Below are positions 33,063 through 42,093 of a stretch of 64,000 nucleotides of DNA, one piece after another. A program made the position numbers and the translations under genes. The stretch's first letter is position 1; each line of letters starts with the position of its first letter. The stretch is from Mycolicibacterium boenickei (GTDB lineage Bacteria > Actinomycetota > Actinomycetes > Mycobacteriales > Mycobacteriaceae): contig NZ_AP022579.1 in NCBI RefSeq assembly GCF_010731295.1, positions 930,001 to 994,000 of the forward strand, written 5' to 3'. The notes below the pieces were generated by a model. It did not search any database. It worked only from the letters and a program-made list of their open reading frames with translations, and was not told the DNA's origin.

Positions 33063-33113
33063 CGAGAATTTTATTCTTGACTAATTCCAGAAAAGGGACA
33101 AGACTTCGGTCCG
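33063..33113 (+). promoter_or_regulatory. furA promoter with AT-rich FurA-type operator, leaderless start
   Basis: An AT-rich tract (33063-33088) overlaps the -35 box TTGACT (33077-33082). AAGACT at 33100-33105, after a 17-base spacer, is the -10 box. It would place the start of transcription at about 33112-33113, the GTG of furA. Mycobacterial furA is known to be leaderless and autorepressed at such an AT-rich site. Confidence 0.7.
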
Positions 33114-33544
33114 TGGCGACAACCGCGGACTTCCAGCAGATGCTGCGAAGCGCCGACATGCGTGTGACCCGCCCTCGAGTGGCGGTGCTGCACGCGGTCC
33201 ATGCGAACCCGCACGCCGATACGGAGACGATCATCCGGTCGGTGCGTGAAGACCTGCCCGAGGTCTCCCACCAGGCCGTGTATGACTCGTTGCATGCGCT
33301 GACCGCAGCAGCACTGGTGCGGCGCATCCAACCATCCGGTTCGGTCGCCCGATACGAATCACGTATCGGCGACAACCACCACCACGTCGTGTGCCGATCG
33401 TGTGGCGCAATCGCCGACGTGGATTGCGCGGCTGGGTCGGCCCCATGCCTGACCGCGTCTCACGACCACGGCTACGAGATCGATGAAGCCGAGGTTATCT
33501 ATTGGGGTACTTGCCCCGAATGTTCCACTGCTCCAACGAAATAA
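33113..33544 (+). CDS. furA: Ferric uptake regulator family protein FurA
   Basis: 143 residues, starting VATTADFQQMLRSADMRVTR. The winged helix contains SHQAVYDSLHALTAAALVR; metal sites are HHHVVCRSCGAIADVDC, HDHGYEI and the C-terminal CPEC. The order and residues match mycobacterial FurA, a redox-sensitive repressor of its own operon with katG. katG starts 33 bases downstream. The GTG at 33113 fits the family N-terminus and coincides with the predicted transcription start. Confidence 0.95.
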   Translation: MATTADFQQMLRSADMRVTRPRVAVLHAVHANPHADTETIIRSVREDLPEVSHQAVYDSLHALTAAALVRRIQPSGSVARYESRIGDNHHHVVCRSCGAIADVDCAAGSAPCLTASHDHGYEIDEAEVIYWGTCPECSTAPTK

Positions 33545-33577
33545 CCCTTAACCCGCCAGCCCCGGAAAGGATTTGTC

Positions 33578-35776
33578 ATGGCCGACGCCGAAACGCACCC
33601 CCCGATTGGTGAAGCACAAACCGAACCCGCCGAAAGCGGCTGTCCGATGCGGATCAAGCCTCCCGTCGAGGGCGGCAGCAACCGTGACTGGTGGCCCAAC
33701 GCGGTCAACCTGAAGATCCTGCAGAAGAACCCGCCCGCCATCGACCCGTCGGACGAGGGCTACGACTACCGCGAGGCCGTCAAGACCCTCGATTTCGAGG
33801 CCTTCGAGCGCGATTTCGATGAGCTGCTGACGAATTCACAGGAGTGGTGGCCGGCCGACTTCGGTCACTACGGCCCGCTGTTCGTCCGCATGTCGTGGCA
33901 CGCCGCCGGCACCTACCGGGTGCAGGACGGCCGCGGTGGCGGCGGACGCGGTATGCAGCGCTTCGCCCCGCTGAACAGCTGGCCCGACAACGTCAGCCTG
34001 GACAAGGCCCGTCGCCTGCTGTGGCCGCTGAAGAAGAAGTACGGCAAGAAGATCTCGTGGTCCGACCTGATCGTCTACGCAGGCAACCGGGCGATGGAGC
34101 ACATGGGCTTCAAGACCGCCGGCTTCGCCTTCGGACGCCCGGACTTCTGGGAGCCCGAGGAGGACATCTACTGGGGCGCCGAGGCCGAGTGGCTCGGGTC
34201 GCAGGACCGCTACGCCGGCAGCAGCGACCGCACCAAGCTGGAGAACCCGCTGGCCGCCAGCCACATGGGTCTGATCTACGTCAACCCTGAAGGCCCCGAG
34301 GGCAATCCGGACTACCTGGCCGCGGCCATCGACATCCGCGAGACCTTCGGCCGGATGGCGATGAACGACATCGAGACCGCCGCCCTGATCGTCGGTGGCC
34401 ACACCTTCGGCAAGACCCACGGCGCCACCGACATCGAGAACGGCGTGGAGCCCGAGGCCGCACCGCTCGAGCAGATGGGCCTGGGCTGGGCCAACCCCGG
34501 CGTCGGCAACGAAACCGTCAGCAGCGGCATCGAGGTCACCTGGACCCACACCCCCACCAAGTGGGACAACTCGTTCCTGGAGATCCTCTACAGCAACGAG
34601 TGGGAGCTGACCAAGAGCCCCGCGGGCGCCAACCAGTGGAAGCCCAAGGACAACGGCTGGGCCAACTCGGTGCCGATGGCGCAGGGCACCGGCAAGACCC
34701 ACCCGTCGATGCTGACGACCGACCTGTCGATGCGGTTCGATCCGATCTACGGCAAGATCACCCGCCGCTGGCTCGACCACCCCGAGGAGCTGGCCGAGGA
34801 ATACGCCAAGGCCTGGTTCAAGCTGCTGCACCGCGACCTCGGTCCGGTGAACCGCTACCTCGGACCGCTGGTGCCCAAGCAGACCTGGCTGTGGCAGGAC
34901 GTCATCCCGGCCGGCAAGCCCCTGAGCGATGCCGATGTCGACACGCTCAAGGCCGCCATCGCCGACTCGGGTCTGACTGTCCAGCAGCTGGTTTCGACGG
35001 CCTGGAAGGCAGCATCGTCGTTCCGTTCCAGCGACATGCGCGGCGGCGCCAACGGCGGCCGGATCCGGCTGCAGCCGCAGCTGGGCTGGGAGGCCAACGA
35101 GCCCGACGAGCTGGCCCAGGTGATCCGCAAGCTCGAGGAGATCCAGGCCGCCTCCGACACTGGGGTGTCGTTCGCCGACCTGGTGGTCCTCGGCGGTGCC
35201 GTCGGTATCGAAAAGGCAGCCAAGGACGCCGGATTCGACATCACCGTGCCGTTCCTGTCGGGTCGCGGCGACGCCACCCAGGACCAGACCGACGTCGAGT
35301 CGTTCGCGTGGCTGGAAACCCTCTCCGATGGGTTCCGCAACCACGTCGGCAAGGGCGATCCGCTGCCGCCGGAGTACCGGATCATCGACAAGGCCAACCT
35401 GCTGGGCCTGACCGGTCCGGAGCTCACCGTGCTGATCGGTGGCCTGCGCGTGCTCGGTGCCAACCACGGTGGCACGGATCTCGGTGTGCTGACCGACAAG
35501 AAGGGCCAGCTGACGAACGACTACTTCGTCAACCTGACCGACATGGGCATCAAGTGGGCCCCGTCGCCTGCCGATGACGGCACCTACATCGGGTCCGACC
35601 GGGCCAGCGGTGCGCAGAAGTACACCGCCAGCCGCGTCGACCTGCTGTTCGGCTCGAACTCGCAGCTGCGGGCCCTGGCCGAGGTGTACGCCGAGGACGA
35701 TTCCAAGGAGAAGTTCGTCAAGGACTTCGTCGCCGCTTGGAACAAGGTGATGAACGCCGACCGGTTCGACGTCTGA
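33578..35776 (+). CDS. katG: Catalase-peroxidase KatG
   Basis: 732 residues, class I heme peroxidase. Distal site Arg104, Trp107 and His108 lie in [13 protein letters not shown]; Tyr234 ([12 protein letters not shown]) and Met260 (TFGRMAMND) complete the Met-Tyr-Trp cross-link; proximal His275 is in [12 protein letters not shown]. Ser316 in VSSGIEVTW stands at the place of M. tuberculosis Ser315, so the isoniazid-activating form is present. The C-terminal half-duplication is complete. It is expressed from the furA promoter; AAAGGA precedes the ATG. A terminator hairpin follows. Detoxifies hydrogen peroxide in the cytosol. Confidence 0.98.
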   Translation: MADAETHPPIGEAQTEPAESGCPMRIKPPVEGGSNRDWWPNAVNLKILQKNPPAIDPSDEGYDYREAVKTLDFEAFERDFDELLTNSQEWWPADFGHYGPLFVRMSWHAAGTYRVQDGRGGGGRGMQRFAPLNSWPDNVSLDKARRLLWPLKKKYGKKISWSDLIVYAGNRAMEHMGFKTAGFAFGRPDFWEPEEDIYWGAEAEWLGSQDRYAGSSDRTKLENPLAASHMGLIYVNPEGPEGNPDYLAAAIDIRETFGRMAMNDIETAALIVGGHTFGKTHGATDIENGVEPEAAPLEQMGLGWANPGVGNETVSSGIEVTWTHTPTKWDNSFLEILYSNEWELTKSPAGANQWKPKDNGWANSVPMAQGTGKTHPSMLTTDLSMRFDPIYGKITRRWLDHPEELAEEYAKAWFKLLHRDLGPVNRYLGPLVPKQTWLWQDVIPAGKPLSDADVDTLKAAIADSGLTVQQLVSTAWKAASSFRSSDMRGGANGGRIRLQPQLGWEANEPDELAQVIRKLEEIQAASDTGVSFADLVVLGGAVGIEKAAKDAGFDITVPFLSGRGDATQDQTDVESFAWLETLSDGFRNHVGKGDPLPPEYRIIDKANLLGLTGPELTVLIGGLRVLGANHGGTDLGVLTDKKGQLTNDYFVNLTDMGIKWAPSPADDGTYIGSDRASGAQKYTASRVDLLFGSNSQLRALAEVYAEDDSKEKFVKDFVAAWNKVMNADRFDV

Positions 35777-35786
35777 TCAGTTAGTA

Positions 35787-35828
35787 ACAACGACACCCCG
35801 CGAGCTTCGGCTCGCGGGGTGTTGTTGT
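35787..35828. terminator. Bidirectional terminator between katG and tetR
   Basis: A 13-bp perfect stem (35793-35805 with 35810-35822) around a TTCG loop; flanks ACAACG and TGTTGT extend it. It lies between the convergent katG and TetR genes, 11 bases after the katG stop. Confidence 0.88.
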
Positions 35829-35829
35829 G

Positions 35830-36453
35830 TCACTGGGCCTTTGCCCGCATGGCCCGGTAGGCGGCCTTGCCGAAGGTCTCCGCCACCAACGCCGAATCGT
35901 CGTCGGTGAGCATCTTCCGGATTGCCGCTTCGCAGATCGCCAGGAACACCTCGACCAGCATCGGCAGTGTCACGTCGAGATCGGCAACCTGCCACCGCTC
36001 CAGCAGCGGGCGCATCACCGTGGCGAGCTGGCCGCGGAGGCGCTCCCGTCCGCGCGCGATGGCGGCGGTGAGCACCGGGTCGGGGTCGGCCCCGAACATG
36101 ATGCGCCACGAGGCCGGACGCTCACGCACGGTGCTGTGCAGCGCGCGGAACCCGTCGACGAACAGCTGCTCGATCGAGCCGGTGCGCTGCGGCGGCAGCA
36201 GTTCGAGCAGGCTGGCCAGCACCTGGTCGGTTTCCCGATCCAGCAGTGCGGCAAGCACTTCCCCGCGCCCGGGATAGCAGGCGTACACCACCGGCCGAGT
36301 GACCCCCAGACGGCTGGCGATGTTTCCCATCGTCACGTCGGCCAGGCCCTGCTGCGCGGCGATCTCCAACGCGGTGTCGAGGACCTGTGGCCGGCGCCGG
36401 TCCGGGCCCAGGTGTTCGGCGCGGCCGCGGTTGGCGATTGCGGCTCGGTTCAT
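35830..36453 (-). CDS. TetR-family regulator, last gene of MpaB-type operon
   Basis: 207 residues from the ATG at 36453. The helix-turn-helix is VLDTALEIAAQQGLADVTMG followed by IASRLGVTRPVVYACYPGRG. The C-terminal part is helical (ligand domain). Its start overlaps the stop of the small membrane protein gene (ATGA). The operon promoter at 37747-37787 carries a strong palindrome, which this regulator probably binds (autoregulation inferred). The ATG is chosen because longer frames upstream are not protein-like. Confidence 0.9.
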   Translation of the reverse strand: MNRAAIANRGRAEHLGPDRRRPQVLDTALEIAAQQGLADVTMGNIASRLGVTRPVVYACYPGRGEVLAALLDRETDQVLASLLELLPPQRTGSIEQLFVDGFRALHSTVRERPASWRIMFGADPDPVLTAAIARGRERLRGQLATVMRPLLERWQVADLDVTLPMLVEVFLAICEAAIRKMLTDDDSALVAETFGKAAYRAMRAKAQ

Positions 36454-36665
36454 GTGAGAGAGACATTCGCGATGATCAGTACCGGCCACGCGACGATCTC
36501 GCCCAACAACGAGAACAGCTTGTCCAAACCCGTCAGCCCGACAATGTGATCGCTGTGGGTGAGGGCCCACACCATGCCGATCACGAAGTACGGGGCGCCC
36601 ACCACGATCGCAAGGTAGACGAGTTGCCGGATGCTCAACCGGTAATCGAGAAGATTCTTGATCAC
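36450..36665 (-). CDS. Small two-helix membrane protein
   Basis: 71 residues from a GTG at 36665, with two hydrophobic helices (about 15-36 and 49-69). The GTG overlaps the stop of the upstream MpaB-type gene and its stop overlaps the TetR start, so it is a genuine, tightly coupled cistron despite its size. Function unknown; possibly a membrane partner of the oxygenase. Confidence 0.75.
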   Translation of the reverse strand: MIKNLLDYRLSIRQLVYLAIVVGAPYFVIGMVWALTHSDHIVGLTGLDKLFSLLGEIVAWPVLIIANVSLT

Positions 36666-37735
36666 TTGCCGATCCCGCCGAGAATCGGCTGGGACTCCAC
36701 GATGCCCTCGTCACTCGGTGCAATCCCCTCGCCGAACACGCGGACCTGCTGGCGTTCACGAAGAGTGAAGTGCGCCTGGCTCGGCGCGTCATAGCCGAAG
36801 CGGCGTTGGGCCTCGCGCGGTGTCGTGGTGATCGGATCCTTGGGCGGAACCGACAGCAGGACCCGCGCGCCGATCGGCAGGGTGGCCGGGGACAGCAGGC
36901 GAAGCAGAATCAGCTGGAGCCGCTTACTCATGGCGATCAGGGTGAAAGAGGCACTCAGCGGGGGCACCACCAGCGCGTCGAGCACGCGGGACGTACTGAG
37001 CCCGGCCATCTTTCGCATCCAGCGCGGCATGGTCGCCAGAGTGCCGCGGCGCAGGAACGCGGTGATCACCTTGGTCCCCGGCCGCAGCAGCAGCGGCATC
37101 TTGGGCAACATCACCTCGGCGCCGAGCAGATGATGCATGGCCTGCCGGGCGATGTCCGAGCCGATCAACTGGGGCCGCATCTTCTCGAAGTACTCGCGGA
37201 TGCCTTCGCGGGTCAGCGGAATGTCGGACGGATCGCAGGTCTGCAGCTCGGCGGCGAGCGCGCATTCCCGCCAGTACTGCAACTCCTCTTCCGGCGAGAG
37301 TCGGCCGGGCCCGTACTTCTCATAGGCCACCAGGATGGAATGCCACGCGGTCAGGTGAATCCACAGCTGCGAGTCGGGATCGTTGGCGTCGTAGGTCTTC
37401 CCGGTGACCGGGTCCGTGCCGATGGCCTTGGAGTGGATCTTCACCAGGACGTCGGCGGCCTTGGTGGTCGAGCGGCTGTCGTCGAATGCCACCATGGCGA
37501 AGTAGCGCAGCGTCCGGTCATACCGGGTGCGCGGGCGGGAGTAGATCTCGTGGGTCTTGTCGACCGCCGCGACGAGTGCCGGGTCGAGTTCTTCGATGAC
37601 GACGGCGCGCTGGAACCCGATCGACAACGAGGTGGGGTAGCTCCACACCTTCCACGTCATCGAATCGGGACCGAAGAAGCCGTAGTCCTCCCCCGGCTCC
37701 GTCTCGGGCAACGTCAGCCAGTCGCGGATCGTCAT
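36662..37735 (-). CDS. MpaB-type oxygenase (DUF2236)
   Basis: 357 residues. Family motifs are FGPDSMTWKVWSYPTSLSIG, HSKAIGTDPVTGKTYDANDP and LWIHLTAWHSILVAYEKYG, the W-x-H-x-T...H element of the DUF2236/latex-clearing family of heme-b oxygenases. Substrate unknown. Two ATG codons (37747 and 37735) are possible; GGGGGAG sits five bases before 37735, so that start is chosen. It is first in an operon with a small membrane protein and a TetR regulator. A second, distinct DUF2236 gene lies at 52879. Confidence 0.88.
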   Translation of the reverse strand: MTIRDWLTLPETEPGEDYGFFGPDSMTWKVWSYPTSLSIGFQRAVVIEELDPALVAAVDKTHEIYSRPRTRYDRTLRYFAMVAFDDSRSTTKAADVLVKIHSKAIGTDPVTGKTYDANDPDSQLWIHLTAWHSILVAYEKYGPGRLSPEEELQYWRECALAAELQTCDPSDIPLTREGIREYFEKMRPQLIGSDIARQAMHHLLGAEVMLPKMPLLLRPGTKVITAFLRRGTLATMPRWMRKMAGLSTSRVLDALVVPPLSASFTLIAMSKRLQLILLRLLSPATLPIGARVLLSVPPKDPITTTPREAQRRFGYDAPSQAHFTLRERQQVRVFGEGIAPSDEGIVESQPILGGIGK

Positions 37736-37746
37736 GATCTCCCCCA

Positions 37747-37787
37747 TTTCCTACACGGTGTAGGGAAAAGCTACGTCGTGTAGGAAA
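37747..37787. promoter_or_regulatory. Double palindromic operator of the MpaB-type operon
   Basis: CCTACACGGTGTAGG (37750-37764) is a perfect palindrome around one central base. CTACGTCGTGTAGG (37771-37784) is a second, near-perfect copy. The outer TTTCCTACAC and GTGTAGGAAA make the entire region symmetric. It lies directly upstream of the operon start at 37735 and is the likely TetR target. Confidence 0.85.
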
Positions 37788-37841
37788 TGCGGTCAAGGGT
37801 CTGCGGTCGAATTTTCGAACGAGGTTGCCGGCGACCGCGCG

Positions 37842-38405
37842 TCAGTTGGCGGCGACGGCTTTGAGCTCGGCGAACGCCGCGTCGATCACATCAGCCAAAT
37901 CCGGGCCGTCGGATGCCGAGACCCATTGCCCGAAAGCCACTTTGAACACCGCGATGCCGGTCTGTGCGGCCAGGCTGGCAGCGGGCTCAGGAATGCCGCG
38001 CGCACGCAGGGCCTCGGCGGTGGCAGCGGCGAGCGCGGCGAGCTTGGCAAGCTCACGCTCCTGCAAACCCGGATTGGCGTCGATCACAGCTTGCCGCCGG
38101 CGGGCGTGGTCCCGCCGTTCGACGAAGATCCCCGTAACGGCTCCCAGCCCCGCCCTGACCATCTCCAGCGCCGAGGCCGACTCCGGCGCGTCCGCAACCG
38201 CGCCCACGAGGGTGTCGCTCAGCAGGTGCTCACCCCAGAACAGAACCTCACGCTTGTCGGCGAAGTAACGGAAGTAGGTCCGCTCGGTAAGCCCGGCCCG
38301 CTCGGCGATCTCGGCGACGACGGTCTTCTCGAAGCCCTGCTCCCCGAACAGCTCGAGCGCAGCCTCTTCCAGCCGGCCACGAGCATTGGGTTCCCATCGC
38401 GCCAT
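37842..38405 (-). CDS. TetR-family regulator divergent from SDR gene
   Basis: 187 residues starting MARWEPNARGRLEEAALELF. The helix-turn-helix continues as EIAERAGLTERTYFRYFADK. The rest is helical. It is divergent from the extended-SDR gene at 38487; the 81-base gap holds two copies of a palindromic operator, so it probably controls both genes. Confidence 0.92.
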   Translation of the reverse strand: MARWEPNARGRLEEAALELFGEQGFEKTVVAEIAERAGLTERTYFRYFADKREVLFWGEHLLSDTLVGAVADAPESASALEMVRAGLGAVTGIFVERRDHARRRQAVIDANPGLQERELAKLAALAAATAEALRARGIPEPAASLAAQTGIAVFKVAFGQWVSASDGPDLADVIDAAFAELKAVAAN

Positions 38406-38420
38406 CCGGAGATTCTAGGT

Positions 38421-38472
38421 GATGACAGTCGCTGGCATCGGGCGTATGGTCGTGATGACAGCAACTGACATC
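38421..38472. promoter_or_regulatory. Two copies of operator GATGNCAGNNNCTGNCATC
   Basis: GATGACAGTCGCTGGCATC (38421-38439) and GATGACAGCAACTGACATC (38454-38472) have the same inverted-repeat core and are spaced 33 bases apart. A TATGGT at 38445-38450 between them may be the -10 box of the SDR gene. Confidence 0.85.
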
Positions 38473-38486
38473 ACTCGGAGGTTCCC

Positions 38487-39365
38487 ATGCGGATATTCGT
38501 CACCGGCGCATCCGGCTTCATCGGCTCTGCCGTCGTAGCCGAGCTCATCGGGGCCGGCCATCAGGTCGTCGGCCTGGCCAGGTCCGACGAGTCGGCGACA
38601 GCCCTGCGCACGGCAGGCGCCGACGTGCACCGCGGCGACCTGAACGACCTGGACAGCCTCCGCTCCGGCGGACAGGCCGCCGACGGCGTCATCCACCTGG
38701 CCTTCGTACACGACTTCGACGAGTTCGCCGCCGTCAGCGAGATCGACCGCCGCGCCATCGAGGCACTCGGCCAGACACTGGCCGGGTCGGACCGGCCGCT
38801 GGTCGTGGCCTCCGGCACCACAGGCGTCCGGCTGGGCGAGGTCGCAACCGAGGACGACGCGGTGACGCCCGGTTTGCCGCGCGTCTCCGAGGCGACGGCA
38901 TTGACGTTCGCCGACCGCGGCGTGCGCTCATCCGTGGTGCGGCTGCCAGCCTCGGTACACGGGCCGGGCGACCACGGATTCGTGCCGCGGCTCATCGAGA
39001 TCGCCCAGGAAAGGGGCGAATCCGGCTATCCCGGCGACGGGTCCAACCGCTGGCCGGCCGTGCACCGCCTCGACGCCGCGCGATTGATCCGGCTTGCCGT
39101 CGAATCGGCGCCACCGGGCTCGCGACTGCACGCTGTCGCCGAGCAGGGCATCCCGGTCCGCGACATCGCCGGGATGATCGGCAAGCAACTGCGACTGCCC
39201 GTCACCAGCATCTCCCCCGACGCGGCAATGGAGCATTTCGGATGGATCGGCGGGTTCTTCTCGCTCGACGCCCCCGCATCGAGCACGCACACCAGGGAGC
39301 GGTTCGGCTGGACACCCATCGAGCTCGGACTGCTCGACGACCTCGCGCTCGACCACTACTTCTGA
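38487..39365 (+). CDS. NAD(P)-dependent epimerase/dehydratase family protein (extended SDR)
   Basis: 292 residues. N-terminal nucleotide-binding motif MRIFVTGASGFIGSAVVAEL; downstream VHRGDLNDLDSL, ASGTTGVRLGE and WPAVHRLDAARLI. The usual YxxxK catalytic pair is not evident (VSEATALTF at the corresponding place), as is often the case for the YeeZ/NAD-dependent epimerase-like subgroup. Substrate unknown. GGAGG immediately before the ATG is a strong ribosome site. It is divergent from the TetR gene and controlled by the double operator between them. Confidence 0.87.
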   Translation: MRIFVTGASGFIGSAVVAELIGAGHQVVGLARSDESATALRTAGADVHRGDLNDLDSLRSGGQAADGVIHLAFVHDFDEFAAVSEIDRRAIEALGQTLAGSDRPLVVASGTTGVRLGEVATEDDAVTPGLPRVSEATALTFADRGVRSSVVRLPASVHGPGDHGFVPRLIEIAQERGESGYPGDGSNRWPAVHRLDAARLIRLAVESAPPGSRLHAVAEQGIPVRDIAGMIGKQLRLPVTSISPDAAMEHFGWIGGFFSLDAPASSTHTRERFGWTPIELGLLDDLALDHYF

Positions 39366-39457
39366 GCGCCAATCCCCTGGCCTGGACGTTCGGCTTCGAG
39401 GGAGGGGACGCACGGTACCCTCGTCACGATGTCCCACGAGGCTTGGAGCTGCGCTAG

Positions 39458-40222
39458 ATGGTGTTCGACGCCGTAGGTAACCCCCAGACGATTCTGCTGC
39501 TCGGCGGCACTTCAGAGATCGGGCTCGCGATCTGTGAGCGCTATCTGCGCGACGCGTCGGCCCGCATCGTGCTGGCCGCCCTGCCCGGCGATCCGGGCCG
39601 CGACGATGCGGTGGCCCAGTTGCGCAACGCCGGCGCCAGTTCGGTGGAAGTCATCGACTTCGACGCGGTCGACACGGCCAGCCACCCCGACGTGATCGAC
39701 AAGGCATTCAGCGCAGGCGACGTCGATGTCGCGATCGTCGCGTTCGGCCTGCTCGGCGACGCCGAGGAGCTGTGGCAGAACCAGCGCAAGGCCGTGCAGA
39801 TCGCCGAAATCAATTACACCGCAGCCGTTTCCGTCGGCGTCCTGGTCGGCGAGAAGATGCGGGCCCAGGGCTACGGCCAGATCATCGCGATGAGCTCGGC
39901 CGCGGGTGAGCGGGTCCGCCGGTCCAACTTCGTCTACGGCTCGACCAAGGCCGGGCTCGACGGGTTCTACCTCGGCCTCGGCGAGGCGCTGCGCGAATTC
40001 GGCGTGAAGGTGCTGGTGATCCGACCGGGCCAGGTGCGCACCCGGATGAGTGCGCACGTCAAGGAAGCTCCGCTGACCGTCGACAAGGAATACGTCGCCG
40101 AACTGGCCGTCACGGCTTCGGCCAAGGGCAAGGAGCTGGTCTGGGCGCCAGGTGCGTTCCGCTACGTGATGATGGTTCTGCGGCACATCCCGCGGCCCAT
40201 CTTCCGCAAGCTTCCTATCTAA
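39458..40222 (+). CDS. dprE2: Decaprenylphosphoryl-2-keto-ribose reductase DprE2 (Rv3791)
   Basis: 254 residues, classical SDR. Nucleotide-binding motif is [17 protein letters not shown], active-site Ser is in [12 protein letters not shown], and Tyr-x-x-x-Lys is YGSTKAG ([14 protein letters not shown]). It reduces the keto intermediate from DprE1 to decaprenyl-phosphoryl-arabinose, using NADH, on the cell-wall side of the membrane system. Its stop overlaps the aftA start (TAATG). In M. tuberculosis dprE1 lies immediately upstream; here a 6.5-kb insertion intervenes, so dprE2 needs its own promoter, perhaps near TACCCT at 39417. Confidence 0.97.
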   Translation: MVFDAVGNPQTILLLGGTSEIGLAICERYLRDASARIVLAALPGDPGRDDAVAQLRNAGASSVEVIDFDAVDTASHPDVIDKAFSAGDVDVAIVAFGLLGDAEELWQNQRKAVQIAEINYTAAVSVGVLVGEKMRAQGYGQIIAMSSAAGERVRRSNFVYGSTKAGLDGFYLGLGEALREFGVKVLVIRPGQVRTRMSAHVKEAPLTVDKEYVAELAVTASAKGKELVWAPGAFRYVMMVLRHIPRPIFRKLPI

Positions 40223-42093
40223 TGCAGGTGCGTCCGGCCAGGGTCATCGGACACATGGTGATCGCCCTGATGCTCGCCTCGGCGGTGGCCGGGGTGTCGA
40301 TCGCCGCGATCGCCCAGGTCCAATGGCCGGCCTACAACACGTCCAACCAGCTGCACGCGCTCACCACGGTCGGCCAGGTCGGCTCGCTGGCCGGAATCCT
40401 GGCCGCCGGGGTGATCTGGCGCCGGGGCCGGCGCACCCTGGCCCGGCTGGCCGCGCTGATCTTCCTGTCGGCGTTCTCGGTGGTCACCCTGGCGATGCCG
40501 CTGGGCGCCACCAAGCTGTACCTGTTCGGGGTCTCGGTCGACCAGCAGTTCCGCACCGAATACCTGACCCGGCTGGCCGACGCCCCCGGCCTGAACGACA
40601 TGACCTACTTCGGCCTGCCGCCCTATTACCCGGCCGGCTGGTTCTGGATGGGCGGGCGCATCGCCGCCGCCACCGACACCCCGGCCTGGGAGATGTTCAA
40701 GCCCTGGTCCATCGTCTCGATCACCATCGCCGTCGCACTCGCATTCGTGTTGTGGGCAACCATGGTTCGCTTCGAGTACGCGCTGATCGTCACCACCGCG
40801 AGCACCGCGGCCATGCTGGCCTACTCCTCCACCGAGCCCTACGCCGCGATCATCACCGTGCTGCTGCCGCCGGTGTTCGTACTGGCCTGGTCCGGTCTAC
40901 GGGGCAAGACCCGCAACGGCGGCTGGGCCGCCGTCATCGGCGTCGGGATCTTCCTCGGCTTCGCCGCCCTCTTCTACACCCTGTTGCTGGCGTACTGCGC
41001 TTTCACGCTGGCATTCATGGCACTGGTGCTCGCCGTCGCGCGCCGCAGCATCGACCCGCTGCTGCGGCTGGCGGTCATCGCCGTGATCTCGGGGCTCATC
41101 GCCCTGATCACCTGGGGCCCGTACCTGCTGGCCGCGATGCGCGGTCAACCCGCGGAGAAGGGCACCGCCCAGCACTACCTTCCCGACGCCGGCGCCCAAC
41201 TGACCTTCCCGATGCTCAGCTTCACGCTGCTCGGCGCGCTGTGCATGCTCGGCACGCTGTGGCTGGTGGTCCGGGCGCGCAGTTCGACGCGGGCCGGCGC
41301 GCTGGCCGTCGCGGTGCTCGCCGTCTACGCCTGGTCCCTGCTGTCGATGCTGACCACGCTGGCCGGTACCACCCTGCTGTCGTTCCGGTTGCAGCCCGCG
41401 CTGACCGTGCTGCTCACCACCGCCGGGGCGTTCGGGTTCATCGAGACGGCACAGGCGATCGCCAGGCGGTACCAGCCGGAAACCGCACGCCGCGTGATCA
41501 CCGCGGCCGCCGCCGTCGGCGCGATCGGCGCCATCACATTCAGCCAGGACATCCCCGACGTGCTGCGCCCCGACATCAACGTGGCCTACACCGACACCGA
41601 CGGCACCGGCCAGCGGGCCGACCGCCGGGCTCCCGGCGCCGAGCGCTACTACCGCGAGATCGACGCCAAGATCGCCGAGGTCACCGGGGTGCCGCGCAAC
41701 CAGACCGTGGTGTTGACCGCCGACTACAGCTTCCTGTCGTACTACCCCTATTACGGGTTCCAGGGGCTGACGTCCCACTACGCCAACCCACTGGCCGAGT
41801 TCGACAAGCGGGCCAAGGCCATCGAGGGCTGGGCCACGCTCAGCACGGCCGACCAGTTCGTCAAGGCACTCGACGAAATGCCCTGGAAGGCGCCCACAGT
41901 GTTCCTGATGCGCCACGGCGCCAACGACACCTACACGTTGCGTCTGGCCTCCGACGTCTACCCCAACCAGCCGAACGTGCGCCGCTACCACGTGGCGCTC
42001 GACGCAGCACTGTTCAAAGATCCACGTTTCGAGGTGACCGACATCGGCCCGTTCGTCCTGGCGATCAGAAAGCCCGTTCCCGATGGCCATTAA
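40222..42093 (+). CDS. aftA: Galactan 5-O-arabinofuranosyltransferase AftA (Rv3792)
   Basis: 623 residues, GT85 family. About 11 transmembrane helices precede a periplasmic C-terminal domain (from around residue 455: [16 protein letters not shown]). It transfers the first arabinofuranose from decaprenyl-phosphoryl-arabinose to the galactan chain. The motif [20 protein letters not shown] in the first long loop is the conserved AftA region. The start overlaps dprE2 by one base and the end overlaps embC by 11 bases, so dprE2-aftA-embC form one unit. Confidence 0.96.
   Translation: MQVRPARVIGHMVIALMLASAVAGVSIAAIAQVQWPAYNTSNQLHALTTVGQVGSLAGILAAGVIWRRGRRTLARLAALIFLSAFSVVTLAMPLGATKLYLFGVSVDQQFRTEYLTRLADAPGLNDMTYFGLPPYYPAGWFWMGGRIAAATDTPAWEMFKPWSIVSITIAVALAFVLWATMVRFEYALIVTTASTAAMLAYSSTEPYAAIITVLLPPVFVLAWSGLRGKTRNGGWAAVIGVGIFLGFAALFYTLLLAYCAFTLAFMALVLAVARRSIDPLLRLAVIAVISGLIALITWGPYLLAAMRGQPAEKGTAQHYLPDAGAQLTFPMLSFTLLGALCMLGTLWLVVRARSSTRAGALAVAVLAVYAWSLLSMLTTLAGTTLLSFRLQPALTVLLTTAGAFGFIETAQAIARRYQPETARRVITAAAAVGAIGAITFSQDIPDVLRPDINVAYTDTDGTGQRADRRAPGAERYYREIDAKIAEVTGVPRNQTVVLTADYSFLSYYPYYGFQGLTSHYANPLAEFDKRAKAIEGWATLSTADQFVKALDEMPWKAPTVFLMRHGANDTYTLRLASDVYPNQPNVRRYHVALDAALFKDPRFEVTDIGPFVLAIRKPVPDGH

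Noticed and set aside
33836..35467. Long open frame antisense to katG
   Set aside because: It is a high-GC shadow of katG, which has all catalytic residues on the sense strand.
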